Source: Acidihalobacter aeolianus (GTDB taxonomy: Bacteria; Pseudomonadota; Gammaproteobacteria; DSM-5130; Acidihalobacteraceae). From it: DNA of 64,000 bases. Location: contig NZ_CP017448.1 in the NCBI RefSeq assembly GCF_001753165.1, positions 426,462 to 490,461 on the forward strand, read 5' to 3'. The notes under the pieces are model-generated. The model had not been told where the DNA came from, searched no databases, and saw only the letters and a list, made by a program, of their open reading frames with translations. A program made the translations under genes and the position numbers. Of the stretch, positions 42,235 through 51,377 are shown piece by piece (position 1 is the first letter of the stretch; each line of letters begins with the position of its first letter).

Positions 42235-45200
42235 TCAGTCGGCCCTGGCTGGGCGCAGGCGCAGCAGGCCAGCGTAGAATACCGGCGCGAGCCACAGCGA
42301 GGCGAACACCGCGAGGCTGAGTCCGCCCATCACCGCGATGGCGAGCGGCTTGAGCAGGTCCGTGCCGCGGCCGACGCCGATGGCGATGGGCAGAAAGCCG
42401 AGCACGTCGGCCAGCATGGTCATCATGATCGGGCGCAGGCGCAGGCGCGCCGAACGCGCTACCGCCGCCGCGTCCGGCTGGCGTCCGGCGCGGCCGCGCG
42501 CCAGCGAAAAGATCAGGATCACGTTGTTCACCGCGATGGAGGACACCAGCAGCAGGCCGAGGAAGGCAGTGCTGTCGAGCGCCGTGCCGGTCAGGCGCAG
42601 CGCGAGGAAGGCGCCGGGCGCGGCCAGCATGATGGCGGCCAGCCCGGCCAGTGCCGGCCGTTGGCCGGAGAACTGGAAGCCGAACAGGATCAGCAGCACG
42701 AGCAGCGCGCCGCCGAGGATCAGAGCCATCTGGCGGAAGCCCTGCGCCTGCTGGCGGTAGTAGCCGCCGACCACGGCGACGATGCCGGGCGGCAGGTGCG
42801 CGCCGGCGATGATGTGATGCAGTACGCCGGCCGCGGCGGCCAGACCCTCGCCGGGCTTGGGCGCCATCCACAGGTAGGCGTAGGGCACCAGGTTGTCGTG
42901 GGTCACGTAGGGCACCGAGCCGTGCAGGCGCACGTGCGCGAGCTGGCCGAGCGGGGTCTGCGTGCCGTCCGGCAGGCGCAGCGGCAGGCGGGCGAGGGTC
43001 TGCGGCGATTCGCCGGGGGTGTCCACGCGCACGCGCAGCGGCAGAATCTGCTCGCCGCGCAGCAGGAAGCCGGCGCGGCGGCCCCACTCGTCGGCGCGCA
43101 CCTGGGCGGCGATCTCGCGCCCGTCCACCCCGAGCAGGCGCGCGCGGTCGCGCGGGCGCAGCACGATCTCCGGTCCCGCCGAGGGCGACTTGAACACGGC
43201 GTTCTCGAAGCGCCCGCTCGCGCGCACTTCGACCTGCAGCCGCTTGCCGTAGCGGTGCAGCTCGGCCGGGTCCTTGCCGAACAGCAGGATCGATAGCGGT
43301 GAGTGCGAGCCGGACAGGTTCTCCAGGCGGTTGCTCATGATCTGGTGCAGCTTGAGCTCGATCAGGTCCGGCTGCGCGGCGTGGAACTGCCGGCGCAGGG
43401 TCTGCATCATCGCCGCGGTGGTCACGCCGCGGTCGCGCCGGAGGATGATCACCAGATCGCCCTTGTTCGAGGTGGCGCGCGAATTCTCCAGGCTGCGCCC
43501 GACCACCACGGACACCCTTGCCACCGCCGCGTCGTGCGCGGCCACCGCGGCCAGCCGGCGCCCGGTGGCGAGGGTCTCGTCAGTGGGCGTGCCGACCGGG
43601 GTGCGGAAGGGGACCGCGATGGCACCCTCGTCCCAGCGCGGTAGGAATGCCGTCGGCAGACCGAGGCCCGCGAGCAGACCGGCCCCGATGAGCACCGCGG
43701 CGACCGGCAGTGCCAGCCAGGGGCGGCGCGTGCCCGCGCGCAGCGCGCGGTCGTAGCCCAGACGCAGCCGGCGCGCCCAGCGCCAGGGTTTAGGCGGACG
43801 CGCCGGGCGGTGGGCCAGCCACGCCGCGAGCACCGGCGTCAGCGCGAGGGCGACGATCTGGGAGACCAGCAATGCGATCACGATGGCCAGCGCCATGTGC
43901 CGGAACAGCAGGCCGAGGGTGCCGGAGAGAAAGATCAGCGGCAGGAACACCACCGACGAGGTCAGGGTCGCCAGCGTCATCAGCGGCAGGATCTCGCCGC
44001 AGGCGGCCAGCGCCGTGCGTCGGCGCAACGCGGGCGCCGCGCCGGCGGGCAGGCCGCGCAGCCCTCGCTCCATCACCACGATGGCGTGATCGATCAGGGC
44101 GCCGATGGCAGCCGTGAGCCCGCCCAGGGTCATGATGTTGATGCCGAAGCCGAGCACGTGCAGCACCAGGAAGGTGCCGGCCATGGCGAGCGGCACCACC
44201 AGCAGGGTGGCGAGCGCGCTGTCCAGACGGCGCAGGAACAGCAGCACCACCGCCCAGGCGATCGCGGTGCCGAGCAGCAGGGCGATCCACACGTCGCCCA
44301 GGCTGTGGCGCACCAGCGAGCTGAAATCGTAGATGCGGATCAGGTGCACCCCGGGCGGCAGCTCAGCGCGCAGCGACTGCACCTGCGCGTGCACCTGTCC
44401 GGCGACCTGGACCACGTTGGCGCCAGCCTGCGCCGAGACGTCGATCAGGAGGGCATGGCGGTAGCCCGACACCGCGGCGCCGATGATCAGCGGCGGCGGC
44501 CCGGTGCTGACGTGGCCGAGCGCGTCCAGCGGCAGCGCGGCGCGCGCGCCGTCGGGTCCGCGCGGGCCGAGCGGCAGCATCAGCCGGCCGAGCGCGGCGG
44601 GGTCCTTCGGGCGCGGTTCGGAGACGAGCACGAACTGCTGGTGGAAGCGGTTGAGCAGGCCGGCGAAGAAGGGGCCCTGCGCCTGTCGCAGCGCGGCGAC
44701 CACCTGCCCGGCTGAGAGATGATGCTCGGCCAGCCGACGCGGCGACAGCGACAGCGTGACCACCGGCCAGCCGCGTCCGGTGCCGTTGACCTGGTACACC
44801 CCGCGCACCGATAGCAGCGCCGGGCGCACGTCGAAGGCGTAGAACGGCATCATCGCCGAGCTGTCGACGCGGTCGGAGACCAGCGCGTACTGCGCGAAGG
44901 GTTGGATGTGCGGCGTCATCAGGCGCACGGTCATGCGCGCGCCCGGCGGCAGCGGGATCTGCGCCAGCCGCGCCTGCAGGGTGAGATAGGCGGTTTCCGG
45001 GGCGACGTGGTCGCCGAAATACACGTGCAGCTTGGACAGCCCGACGCCCGACTGCGACTTCACCAGACGCACCCCGGCGACGCCCTTGGCGGCCTGCTCC
45101 AGCGGCTCGGTGACCTGCAGCAGCATGTAGCGCACCGGCAGGTTGGCGTCGCTCACCAGCACGGTGACGCGCGGAAAGTCGACGTCGGGGAACACGCTGC

Positions 45201-45303
45201 GCGGCAGCGCGCCCAGGGCCAGCCACCCGGCGACGAGCAGCAGCAGCGCCAGCAACGTCAGCGTGGCCCGGTTGGTCCAGAGGAAATCGAGATAGCGCCT
45301 CAT
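42235..45303 (-). CDS. RND-family efflux permease
   Basis: 1022 residues from ATG 45303, overlapping the adaptor stop (ATGA). Layout: TM1 (LLALLLLVAGWLALGALPRSVFPDVDFP), large periplasmic loop, TM2-6, second loop, TM8-12. TM4 has GGLTAAIGALIDHAIVVMERGLRGL with a single proton-relay Asp (HAE drug pumps have two adjacent Asp; heavy-metal and related pumps one). Substrate unknown. No outer-membrane factor gene is adjacent. No sign of truncation. Confidence 0.9.
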   Translation of the reverse strand: MRRYLDFLWTNRATLTLLALLLLVAGWLALGALPRSVFPDVDFPRVTVLVSDANLPVRYMLLQVTEPLEQAAKGVAGVRLVKSQSGVGLSKLHVYFGDHVAPETAYLTLQARLAQIPLPPGARMTVRLMTPHIQPFAQYALVSDRVDSSAMMPFYAFDVRPALLSVRGVYQVNGTGRGWPVVTLSLSPRRLAEHHLSAGQVVAALRQAQGPFFAGLLNRFHQQFVLVSEPRPKDPAALGRLMLPLGPRGPDGARAALPLDALGHVSTGPPPLIIGAAVSGYRHALLIDVSAQAGANVVQVAGQVHAQVQSLRAELPPGVHLIRIYDFSSLVRHSLGDVWIALLLGTAIAWAVVLLFLRRLDSALATLLVVPLAMAGTFLVLHVLGFGINIMTLGGLTAAIGALIDHAIVVMERGLRGLPAGAAPALRRRTALAACGEILPLMTLATLTSSVVFLPLIFLSGTLGLLFRHMALAIVIALLVSQIVALALTPVLAAWLAHRPARPPKPWRWARRLRLGYDRALRAGTRRPWLALPVAAVLIGAGLLAGLGLPTAFLPRWDEGAIAVPFRTPVGTPTDETLATGRRLAAVAAHDAAVARVSVVVGRSLENSRATSNKGDLVIILRRDRGVTTAAMMQTLRRQFHAAQPDLIELKLHQIMSNRLENLSGSHSPLSILLFGKDPAELHRYGKRLQVEVRASGRFENAVFKSPSAGPEIVLRPRDRARLLGVDGREIAAQVRADEWGRRAGFLLRGEQILPLRVRVDTPGESPQTLARLPLRLPDGTQTPLGQLAHVRLHGSVPYVTHDNLVPYAYLWMAPKPGEGLAAAAGVLHHIIAGAHLPPGIVAVVGGYYRQQAQGFRQMALILGGALLVLLILFGFQFSGQRPALAGLAAIMLAAPGAFLALRLTGTALDSTAFLGLLLVSSIAVNNVILIFSLARGRAGRQPDAAAVARSARLRLRPIMMTMLADVLGFLPIAIGVGRGTDLLKPLAIAVMGGLSLAVFASLWLAPVFYAGLLRLRPARAD

Positions 45304-46295
45304 GCGCCGGGCGCGCGCACGTCGACGGGCGTGCCGTCGGCAATCGTACCCGCGCCTCGCGTCACCACCGGCTCGCCGGCGTGCAACGGGCCTTCGACCC
45401 AGACGGCATGCTGCCCGAGGTGCGCCAGCTTCACCGGCACCGCATGCGCGCGGCCGTGGGCGACCGTATACACCAGTACGCGCGCGCCGCGCATCACCAA
45501 GGCCTGCGTCGGCAGCCGCCAGGCGTGCCCGCCCACGCCGGGCAGATGCACGTGCAGCCACTCGCCGGGCATCAGCCCGCCGTGCGCTGGGCGCAGCAGG
45601 ACCTCGACCAGACCGTCATGGCGGGCGTCGTCGCCGACCGAGGCGATACGCGCCACGCCCTGCCAGCCGTCGCCGGCAAGCCTGGCTGGCGCCCCGGGGT
45701 GCAGCGCGCGCGCCGTCGTCGGGGTCACGTAGCTGCGTACCCACACGCCTCCGGCCCCGGCTAAGCGGGCGACCGCCGTACCCGAGGTCACCCGCGTGCC
45801 GGGCGGCAGCAGGTAATTCACCGTGCCGGCGGCCGGTGCGGTCAACCGCGTGGCGCGGCGCTCCGCGCGCAGCGCGTCGAGCTGGTCCTGTGCGGTGGCA
45901 GCCTGGGTCTGCGCCTGCTGTACCTCGGCGACGGTGGCGAGCCGGCCGCGGTACAGCGTTCTGACGTGTTGCAGCAGCTTGCGGTCGAGATCGAGCCGGT
46001 GCTGCGCGGCGGCGATGCGCGCGTGCAGACCGGGCGGCACCACGCGGGCGAGCAAGCGGCCGCGCGCGACCTGCGCCCCCTGGGCGGCATAGGGCCCACG
46101 CAGCTGCCCGGCGAGCGGCGCGCGCAGGGTCGCATAGGCCAGGCTGCGCGCCTCGCCGAGAGTGTCCACCTGCGCCACCCAGGCGCCCATGCGCGCGGGA
46201 ACGACGTCGACCGCGTAGCCGGCGATGGCAGCAGCGGGCAGGGCGGATGCCAGCAGTGTGGCGAGCAGCAGGAACGGGGAACGTGGGGCGAGCAT
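45300..46295 (-). CDS. Periplasmic adaptor (membrane fusion protein) of the RND pump
   Basis: 331 residues with a signal peptide (LLLATLLASALPAAAIA). Lipoyl half-motifs LRAPLAGQLRGPYAAQGAQVARGRLLARV and TAPAAGTVNYLLPPGTRVTSGTAVARL flank a helical hairpin (about 90-145). A beta-barrel (RSYVTP, GEWLHVHLPG) and membrane-proximal domain follow. It bridges the permease and an outer-membrane channel. First gene of the pair. Confidence 0.9.
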   Translation of the reverse strand: MLAPRSPFLLLATLLASALPAAAIAGYAVDVVPARMGAWVAQVDTLGEARSLAYATLRAPLAGQLRGPYAAQGAQVARGRLLARVVPPGLHARIAAAQHRLDLDRKLLQHVRTLYRGRLATVAEVQQAQTQAATAQDQLDALRAERRATRLTAPAAGTVNYLLPPGTRVTSGTAVARLAGAGGVWVRSYVTPTTARALHPGAPARLAGDGWQGVARIASVGDDARHDGLVEVLLRPAHGGLMPGEWLHVHLPGVGGHAWRLPTQALVMRGARVLVYTVAHGRAHAVPVKLAHLGQHAVWVEGPLHAGEPVVTRGAGTIADGTPVDVRAPGA

Positions 46296-46410
46296 GGGCG
46301 GTCCGGACAGTCTTGTTTCATCAGCAGACCGAATCGAAGGCGTTGAGGTTCCGTCGGGCCCTGTCTCGTAATGAATCGTTAATGAATTGCCTATGAAACT
46401 GGTAGTCCGA

Positions 46411-46441
46411 AAATCCGGCTCCCGCCCCCTGTGGGCGCCGG
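46411..46441 (-). terminator. Possible terminator of mscS
   Basis: On the minus strand, CCGGC-G-CCC, a loop, GGG-A-GCCGG (one mismatch pair) and ATTTTC, about 12 bp after the mscS stop. Confidence 0.45.
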
Positions 46442-46452
46442 AGATCGTAGGC

Positions 46453-47298
46453 TCAGGCAGCCTCGGACTTGCCGTGCTGCAGGTGCACGTCCATCTGCGG
46501 GTAGGGGATGCCGATGCCGTTGGCGTCGAAGCGCAGCTTGATCGTCTCCAGCAGATCGCAGCGCGTGTTCCAGTAGTCGGCGGACGCGACCCAGGGGCGG
46601 ATGTAGAGGTTTACGCTGCTGTCGGCCAGATCCATCACGCCGCAGGTGGCCGCCGGGTCCTTGAGAATGCGCGCGTCCTCGGCCAGGATCGCCTCGACGA
46701 TTTCCTTGGCCTTGCGGATGTCGGCGTCGTAGCTGATGCCCACCACGAGGTCGATGCGGCGGGTGTCGCGTGCCGAGTAGTTGGTGATCACGTCGTTGTA
46801 GATCTTGCCGTTGGGCACCGTGATCTCGCGGTTGTCCGGCGTGCGCAGCACGGAGTTGAACACGCGCACGTGCTCGACCACGCCGAGCACCCCCCCGGCC
46901 TCGACGAAGTCGCCCGACTTGAACGGCTTGAACACCAGCAGCAGGACGCCGGCGGCGAAGTTGGACAATGAGTTCTGCAGGGCCAGGCCGATGGCCAGGC
47001 CGGCGGCGCCCAGAATGGCGATCAGCGAGGTCGTCTGCACTCCGAGCTGGCTCAGGGCGGCGATGACGACCACCATCTGCAGCAGTGCCTTGATGATGGA
47101 TTCGAGGAAGCGCACCAACATCGTGTCCATGCGCGCCTTGACCAGCGCCTTGCCGATCAGCTTGGTGAGCAGGCCGGCCAGCCACAGGCCGATGGCGAGT
47201 ACCGCGAGCGCGAACACGATCTTGATTCCCCAGGGGATCGCGTAGGCTTCAAGCAGGTGATTCCAGTCGAACTTGCCGGGGTCGAGCAGCTGGTTCAT
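46453..47298 (-). CDS. mscS: Small-conductance mechanosensitive channel MscS
   Basis: 281 residues, close to E. coli MscS (286). Three helices, with the pore-lining TM3 GAAGLAIGLALQNSLSNFAAGVLLLVFKPFKSGDFVEAGG showing the Ala/Gly packing, then the cytoplasmic beta domain (VPNGKIYNDVITNYSARDTRRIDLVVGISYDADI). It releases solutes during hypo-osmotic shock. The last segment QHGKSEAA is short. Monocistronic, convergent with the adaptor gene region on the other side and divergent from recC. Confidence 0.94.
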   Translation of the reverse strand: MNQLLDPGKFDWNHLLEAYAIPWGIKIVFALAVLAIGLWLAGLLTKLIGKALVKARMDTMLVRFLESIIKALLQMVVVIAALSQLGVQTTSLIAILGAAGLAIGLALQNSLSNFAAGVLLLVFKPFKSGDFVEAGGVLGVVEHVRVFNSVLRTPDNREITVPNGKIYNDVITNYSARDTRRIDLVVGISYDADIRKAKEIVEAILAEDARILKDPAATCGVMDLADSSVNLYIRPWVASADYWNTRCDLLETIKLRFDANGIGIPYPQMDVHLQHGKSEAA

Positions 47299-47413
47299 GG
47301 TGTGTGCCCTTATGTGGATTGACGTGACGACGCGTTCCTAGTGTAGTCGGCGGTCGAGGCGGTGGATGGCGATAGTCGCCCATACGGCCCCATACTACGG
47401 AAGACCCGGTCCC

Positions 47414-50400
47414 ATGTTCCAAATCCACCACAGCAATCGTGCCGAATGCCTGCTCGACGCGCTGGCCGAGGTCTGCGCCGCGGCGCCGGCCGATCCCTTC
47501 GCCGCCGAGACCGTGGTGGTGCAGAACCCGGGCATGGCGCGCTGGCTGGCCCTGGGGCTGGCCGAGCGCACGGGCGTTGCCGCCCATCTCGATTTTCCCC
47601 TGCTCGCCTCCTTCGTCTGGCGCGTCTATGCCGCCGAGTTCGACGATCTGCCCGAACAGTCGCCGCTGGACCGCGAAATCCTGCTGTGGCGCCTGATGGC
47701 GCTGCTTCCCGCGCAGCTCGCCGACCCCGCCTTCGCGCCGCTGCGCCACTACCTCAAGCCCGGCGCGGACGAACCGCTGCGCCGCTATCAGCTCGCGCGG
47801 CGCATCGCCGACCTGTTCGACCAATACCTCGTGTTCCGCGCCGAGCGCGTGCTCGCCTGGGAGGACGGCGCCGAGAACCACTGGCAGGCGCGCCTTTGGC
47901 GCACCCTGTGCGCCGACGAACGGCCGCGCCATCGCGCCCGGCTGCACGCCGAGTTCGTCGGGCATGCCGGAACGCTGCGCCGTGGCGACCTGCCGGCGCG
48001 CGTGTCGCTGTTCGGGCTGACCGCCATCCCGCCGGCCTACGTCGAGGTGCTGCGCGCGCTGGCGGAAGTCATCGACGTGCACCTGTTCGTGCTCGACCCC
48101 TCGGTGGCCTACTGGGGCGACATCGTCGACGAGCGCACCCGCGCCCGGCTCGCCGCCGGCCGCGCGCGCCACGCCCGCCCGGGCGAGGCCGAACATCGCG
48201 AGGTCGGCAACCCGCTGCTCGCCTCGCTGGGCAAGCAGGGACGCGACTTCATCGACCTCCTCCACGCCGGCGACGACGAGCACCGCGAGCACTATGCGCC
48301 GCCGGAGCGGCTCGACCTGCTCGGCCTGCTGCAGCTCGACATGCTGCTGCTGCAGACGCGCGGCGAGGGCGCGGACGAGCAGCCCCCGGTGCCGCTCGCG
48401 CCGGACGACGTCTCGCTGCAGGTGCACAGCGCGCACAGCCCCATGCGCGAGGTGCAGGTGCTGCACGACCGCCTGCTGGGGCTGTTCGAGATCCTGCCCG
48501 GGCTGACCCCGCGCGACGTGGTGGTGATGGCGCCGGACATCGACGCCTACGCGCCCTACGTCGAGGCCGTGTTCGGCGCCGTGCCGTCCGAGCGGCGCAT
48601 CCCCTGGTCCATCGCCGACCGCCGCGCCGCCGCCGAATCCCCGCTCGCCGGTACGCTGCTGGCCCTGCTCGGCCTGCCGCAGAGCCGCTTCGCGGTCAGC
48701 GAGGTGCTGGCGCTGCTGGAGGACGCCGCGGTGATGCGCCGGCTGGGGCTGGACGAGGCCGGGCTCGACCGCGTGCGCCGCTGGGTGCGCGAGGCCAACG
48801 TGCGCTGGGGGCTGGACGGCGCCATGCGCGCCGCGCTTGGACTGCCGGCCGAGGAGGCCACGAGCTGGGCCTTCGGCCTGCGCCGCCTGCTGCTCGGCTA
48901 CGCGATGCCGGCGGACGCCGCGGCGCCGGTCGCCGGCATCGCGCCCTATGTCGACGTCGAGGGCGGCGAGGCGCGCGACCTCGGTCTGCTCGCGGACTTC
49001 GTCGAGCGGCTCGCCGACTGGCACGAACGCCTCGCCCGCCCGCGCACCGTCGACGGCTGGGCGGACACCCTGTCCGCGCTGCTGGAGGCCTTCTTCCTGC
49101 CCGACGAGGATGGCGCGCACCTGCTCCAGCAGGTGCGCGAGGCGCTGGACGCGCTGCGCCGCCATGCGGCCGCGGGCGGTTTCGCCGAGGCCGTCGAACT
49201 GGCCGTGGTGCGCGACCACCTGCGCGGCCGGCTGGAGGATGCCCGTCCCGGCCAGGCCTTCCTCGACGGCCGCGTGAGCTTCTGCAACATGGTGCCGATG
49301 CGCAGCATCCCGTTCCGCGTGGTCTGCCTGCTCGGGCTGAACGACGGCGAATACCCGCGCGCCCAGCGTCCGCTCGGCTTCGACCTGATGGCCGAGTCGC
49401 CCCGTCGCGGCGACCGCTCGCGGCGCGAGGACGACCGCTATCTGTTCCTGGAGGCGCTGCTCTCGGCGCGCGACGTGTTCTACGCGAGCTACGTCGGCCG
49501 CGACGTGCGCAGCAACGCCAGGCGCGTGCCCTCGGTGTTGCTCGGCGAGCTGCTGGAGACCGTCGAACGCGGCTTCCGCGCCCCGGACGGCGGCCGTGAC
49601 GTGCTGGCGCGGATCGTCACCGAACACCCGCTGCAGCCCTTCAGCCCGCGCTACTTCGCCGCCGACGCCCGACCGGCCAGCTACGCCGCCGAGTGGCTGC
49701 GCGACCCCGCGCACCCCGGCGTCGGCGCCTTCCTCGACGCGCCGCTGCCCGAGGCCGAAGGCGAGGAGGAGGCGCTCGATCTCGGCGAGCTCGCCGACTG
49801 CCTGCTTCACCCGGCGCGATACCTGCTCGAACGCCGTCTCGGCGTGTTCCTGCACGCCTCCGACGCGCGCGCCGAGGACGCCGAGGCCTTCGCACTCGAC
49901 GGCCTGACCGCCTGGCAGCTCAAGGACCGCGCGCTGGCCCTCGCGCTGGAAGACGGCGATGCCGCGGCGCTCGAATCCCTCGCGCTGGCCGACGGCAGCC
50001 TGCCCAGCGCCGGCTTCGGCCGGCTGGCCTTCGACGGCGCCGTGGCCGGGATCCCCGACTTCGCCGAAACCCTGCGCGACCACGGCGCGAACGCCCCGCG
50101 CGCGTCGCTGGAGGTCGACCTCGACCTCGGCGGCTGCCGCCTGCGCGGCTGGCTGCACGGCGTCGGCGCGGGCGGCCTGCTGGCGTACCGCGTTGGCCGG
50201 TTGCGCGCGCGCGAACGCCTGCGGCTGTGGCTGCAGCACCTCGCGCTCAATGCGCTGGCCCCGGAGGGTGTCGCCTGCGGCAGCGTGTTTCTCGCCGAGA
50301 AGGACGCGCTGCGTTTCGGCCCGCTGCCCGACGCCGCCGGGCAGCTGCGCGAGCTGGTCGCGCTCTACCGCGAGGCCTGGCGCGCGCCGCTGCCGTTCTT

Positions 50401-50647
50401 CCCCGAAACCAGCCTTGCCTACGCCGAGCGCGTGCTGCGCAAGGGCGAGGACGAGGGCGCGGCGTTTGAGACCGCGCGCAAGGTGTGGGAGGGCAACGCC
50501 TGGAGCGGCAACGGCGGCGAGCGCGACGACGCCTACAACGCGCTCGCGTTCCGTGGGCGCGAGGCGCTGGACGCGCGTTTTGCGGAGTTGGCGTTGGCGG
50601 TGTATGGGCCGATGTTCGATGCCGAGATTGAAGGGGATGGCGCGTGA
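47414..50647 (+). CDS. recC: RecBCD subunit RecC
   Basis: 1077 residues from ATG 47414, giving the family start MFQIHHSNRAECLLDALAEV (E. coli MLRVYHSNRLDVLEALM); 16 upstream codons are in frame but unlikely. Helicase-like but inactive N-terminal half (VVQNPGMARWLALGLAERTGVAAHLDFPLLASFVWRVYA), ADLFDQYLVFR, then the Chi-scanning region and a nuclease-like C-terminal domain. In the complex RecC recognises Chi and feeds the strands to RecB and RecD. Order recC-recB-recD as in enterics but without ptr. Confidence 0.93.
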   Translation: MFQIHHSNRAECLLDALAEVCAAAPADPFAAETVVVQNPGMARWLALGLAERTGVAAHLDFPLLASFVWRVYAAEFDDLPEQSPLDREILLWRLMALLPAQLADPAFAPLRHYLKPGADEPLRRYQLARRIADLFDQYLVFRAERVLAWEDGAENHWQARLWRTLCADERPRHRARLHAEFVGHAGTLRRGDLPARVSLFGLTAIPPAYVEVLRALAEVIDVHLFVLDPSVAYWGDIVDERTRARLAAGRARHARPGEAEHREVGNPLLASLGKQGRDFIDLLHAGDDEHREHYAPPERLDLLGLLQLDMLLLQTRGEGADEQPPVPLAPDDVSLQVHSAHSPMREVQVLHDRLLGLFEILPGLTPRDVVVMAPDIDAYAPYVEAVFGAVPSERRIPWSIADRRAAAESPLAGTLLALLGLPQSRFAVSEVLALLEDAAVMRRLGLDEAGLDRVRRWVREANVRWGLDGAMRAALGLPAEEATSWAFGLRRLLLGYAMPADAAAPVAGIAPYVDVEGGEARDLGLLADFVERLADWHERLARPRTVDGWADTLSALLEAFFLPDEDGAHLLQQVREALDALRRHAAAGGFAEAVELAVVRDHLRGRLEDARPGQAFLDGRVSFCNMVPMRSIPFRVVCLLGLNDGEYPRAQRPLGFDLMAESPRRGDRSRREDDRYLFLEALLSARDVFYASYVGRDVRSNARRVPSVLLGELLETVERGFRAPDGGRDVLARIVTEHPLQPFSPRYFAADARPASYAAEWLRDPAHPGVGAFLDAPLPEAEGEEEALDLGELADCLLHPARYLLERRLGVFLHASDARAEDAEAFALDGLTAWQLKDRALALALEDGDAAALESLALADGSLPSAGFGRLAFDGAVAGIPDFAETLRDHGANAPRASLEVDLDLGGCRLRGWLHGVGAGGLLAYRVGRLRARERLRLWLQHLALNALAPEGVACGSVFLAEKDALRFGPLPDAAGQLRELVALYREAWRAPLPFFPETSLAYAERVLRKGEDEGAAFETARKVWEGNAWSGNGGERDDAYNALAFRGREALDARFAELALAVYGPMFDAEIEGDGA

Positions 50648-50759
50648 AAAGGGCGTGTCATGCCTGCGTGAGGCTTGGGGGTATCTTGAGTGGATCGTCG
50701 CGTCTGCGGGAGGGTTTCGGACGCGATCAAGCGATATCACCATTGCCAGGCATTGGCGA

Positions 50760-50990
50760 CGCGTCCGAGCCCATTTCTTTGTTCGCGCAAAGAAATGGGC
50801 GAAAGAAACGCGCCCCAGGATCGCTTGTCCCTACGGGCAACCCCGCGCACACGCGTCTGGACAGGACCCGCGGCCACGCGCCATCCGGGCGCGGGGCCGC
50901 TTGGCCGGCTTCCCTGCCGGCCATTCCAGCCCAGTCACGCGTCCGCGGGGCAAGCGCTCAAAGGGGGTTGAACGTCAACGGCAAAAGACG
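50760..50990 (-). repeat. Dispersed intergenic repeat, copy 1 (minus orientation)
   Basis: Read on the minus strand it contains CGGATGGCGCGTGGCCGCGG, then TTGCCCGTAGGG, GCGTTTCTTTC, and ends in a perfect 13-bp hairpin GCCCATTTCTTTG / CAAAGAAATGGGC (50769-50800). Same order of blocks as copy 2 at 51050-51240, which faces the other way. Confidence 0.7.
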
Positions 50991-51049
50991 TCGACCCGGC
51001 CGAGTAGGCGATGTGCTGTCTTGTTTTCCCAGTCCCGTTAGGCCTTGCC

Positions 51050-51240
51050 TCGAACGTGTGCTCTGGCACGGGGTCGGGCGGCAGGACGCCGCCCGAGCAG
51101 CCTCGTGCCTGGATGGCGCGTGGCTGCGGTGCCTCGTGACGGAGTGCGCATTCGAGGTTTGCCCGCAGGGCCAAGGCCTTCGGGTGTCCTTTCTTTCGCC
51201 TCTTTCTTTGGACAAGCAAAGAAAGAGGCTCGGGCGCGTT
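51050..51240 (+). repeat. Dispersed intergenic repeat, copy 2 (plus orientation)
   Basis: Blocks in order: GGGCGGCAGGACGCCGCCCG, TGGATGGCGCGTGGCTGCGG, TTTGCCCGCAGGG, CCTTTCTTTCGCC, and a terminal 13-bp hairpin GCCTCTTTCTTTG / CAAAGAAAGAGGC (51198-51229). Compared with copy 1 the stem changes in matched pairs, so the hairpin itself is conserved. Together the two copies occupy most of the 730-bp recC-recB gap. Confidence 0.7.
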
Positions 51241-51377
51241 GCCGCGCTTGATCGAAACCATCGAAGCCCATCCGCGCACGAAACAAGTCTCCACACGTTA
51301 CCGAAAAGGAATATCCGGAACCGTGCTTTCAACCGCTGTCCGTTGCCGTCCAATCGACAACCGGGAGGGAACCCGGC

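Noticed and set aside
47249..50743. Long minus-strand frame of 1164 codons
   Set aside because: Antisense of recC; composition is a mirror of GC-rich codons, no family pattern, and recC is certain.
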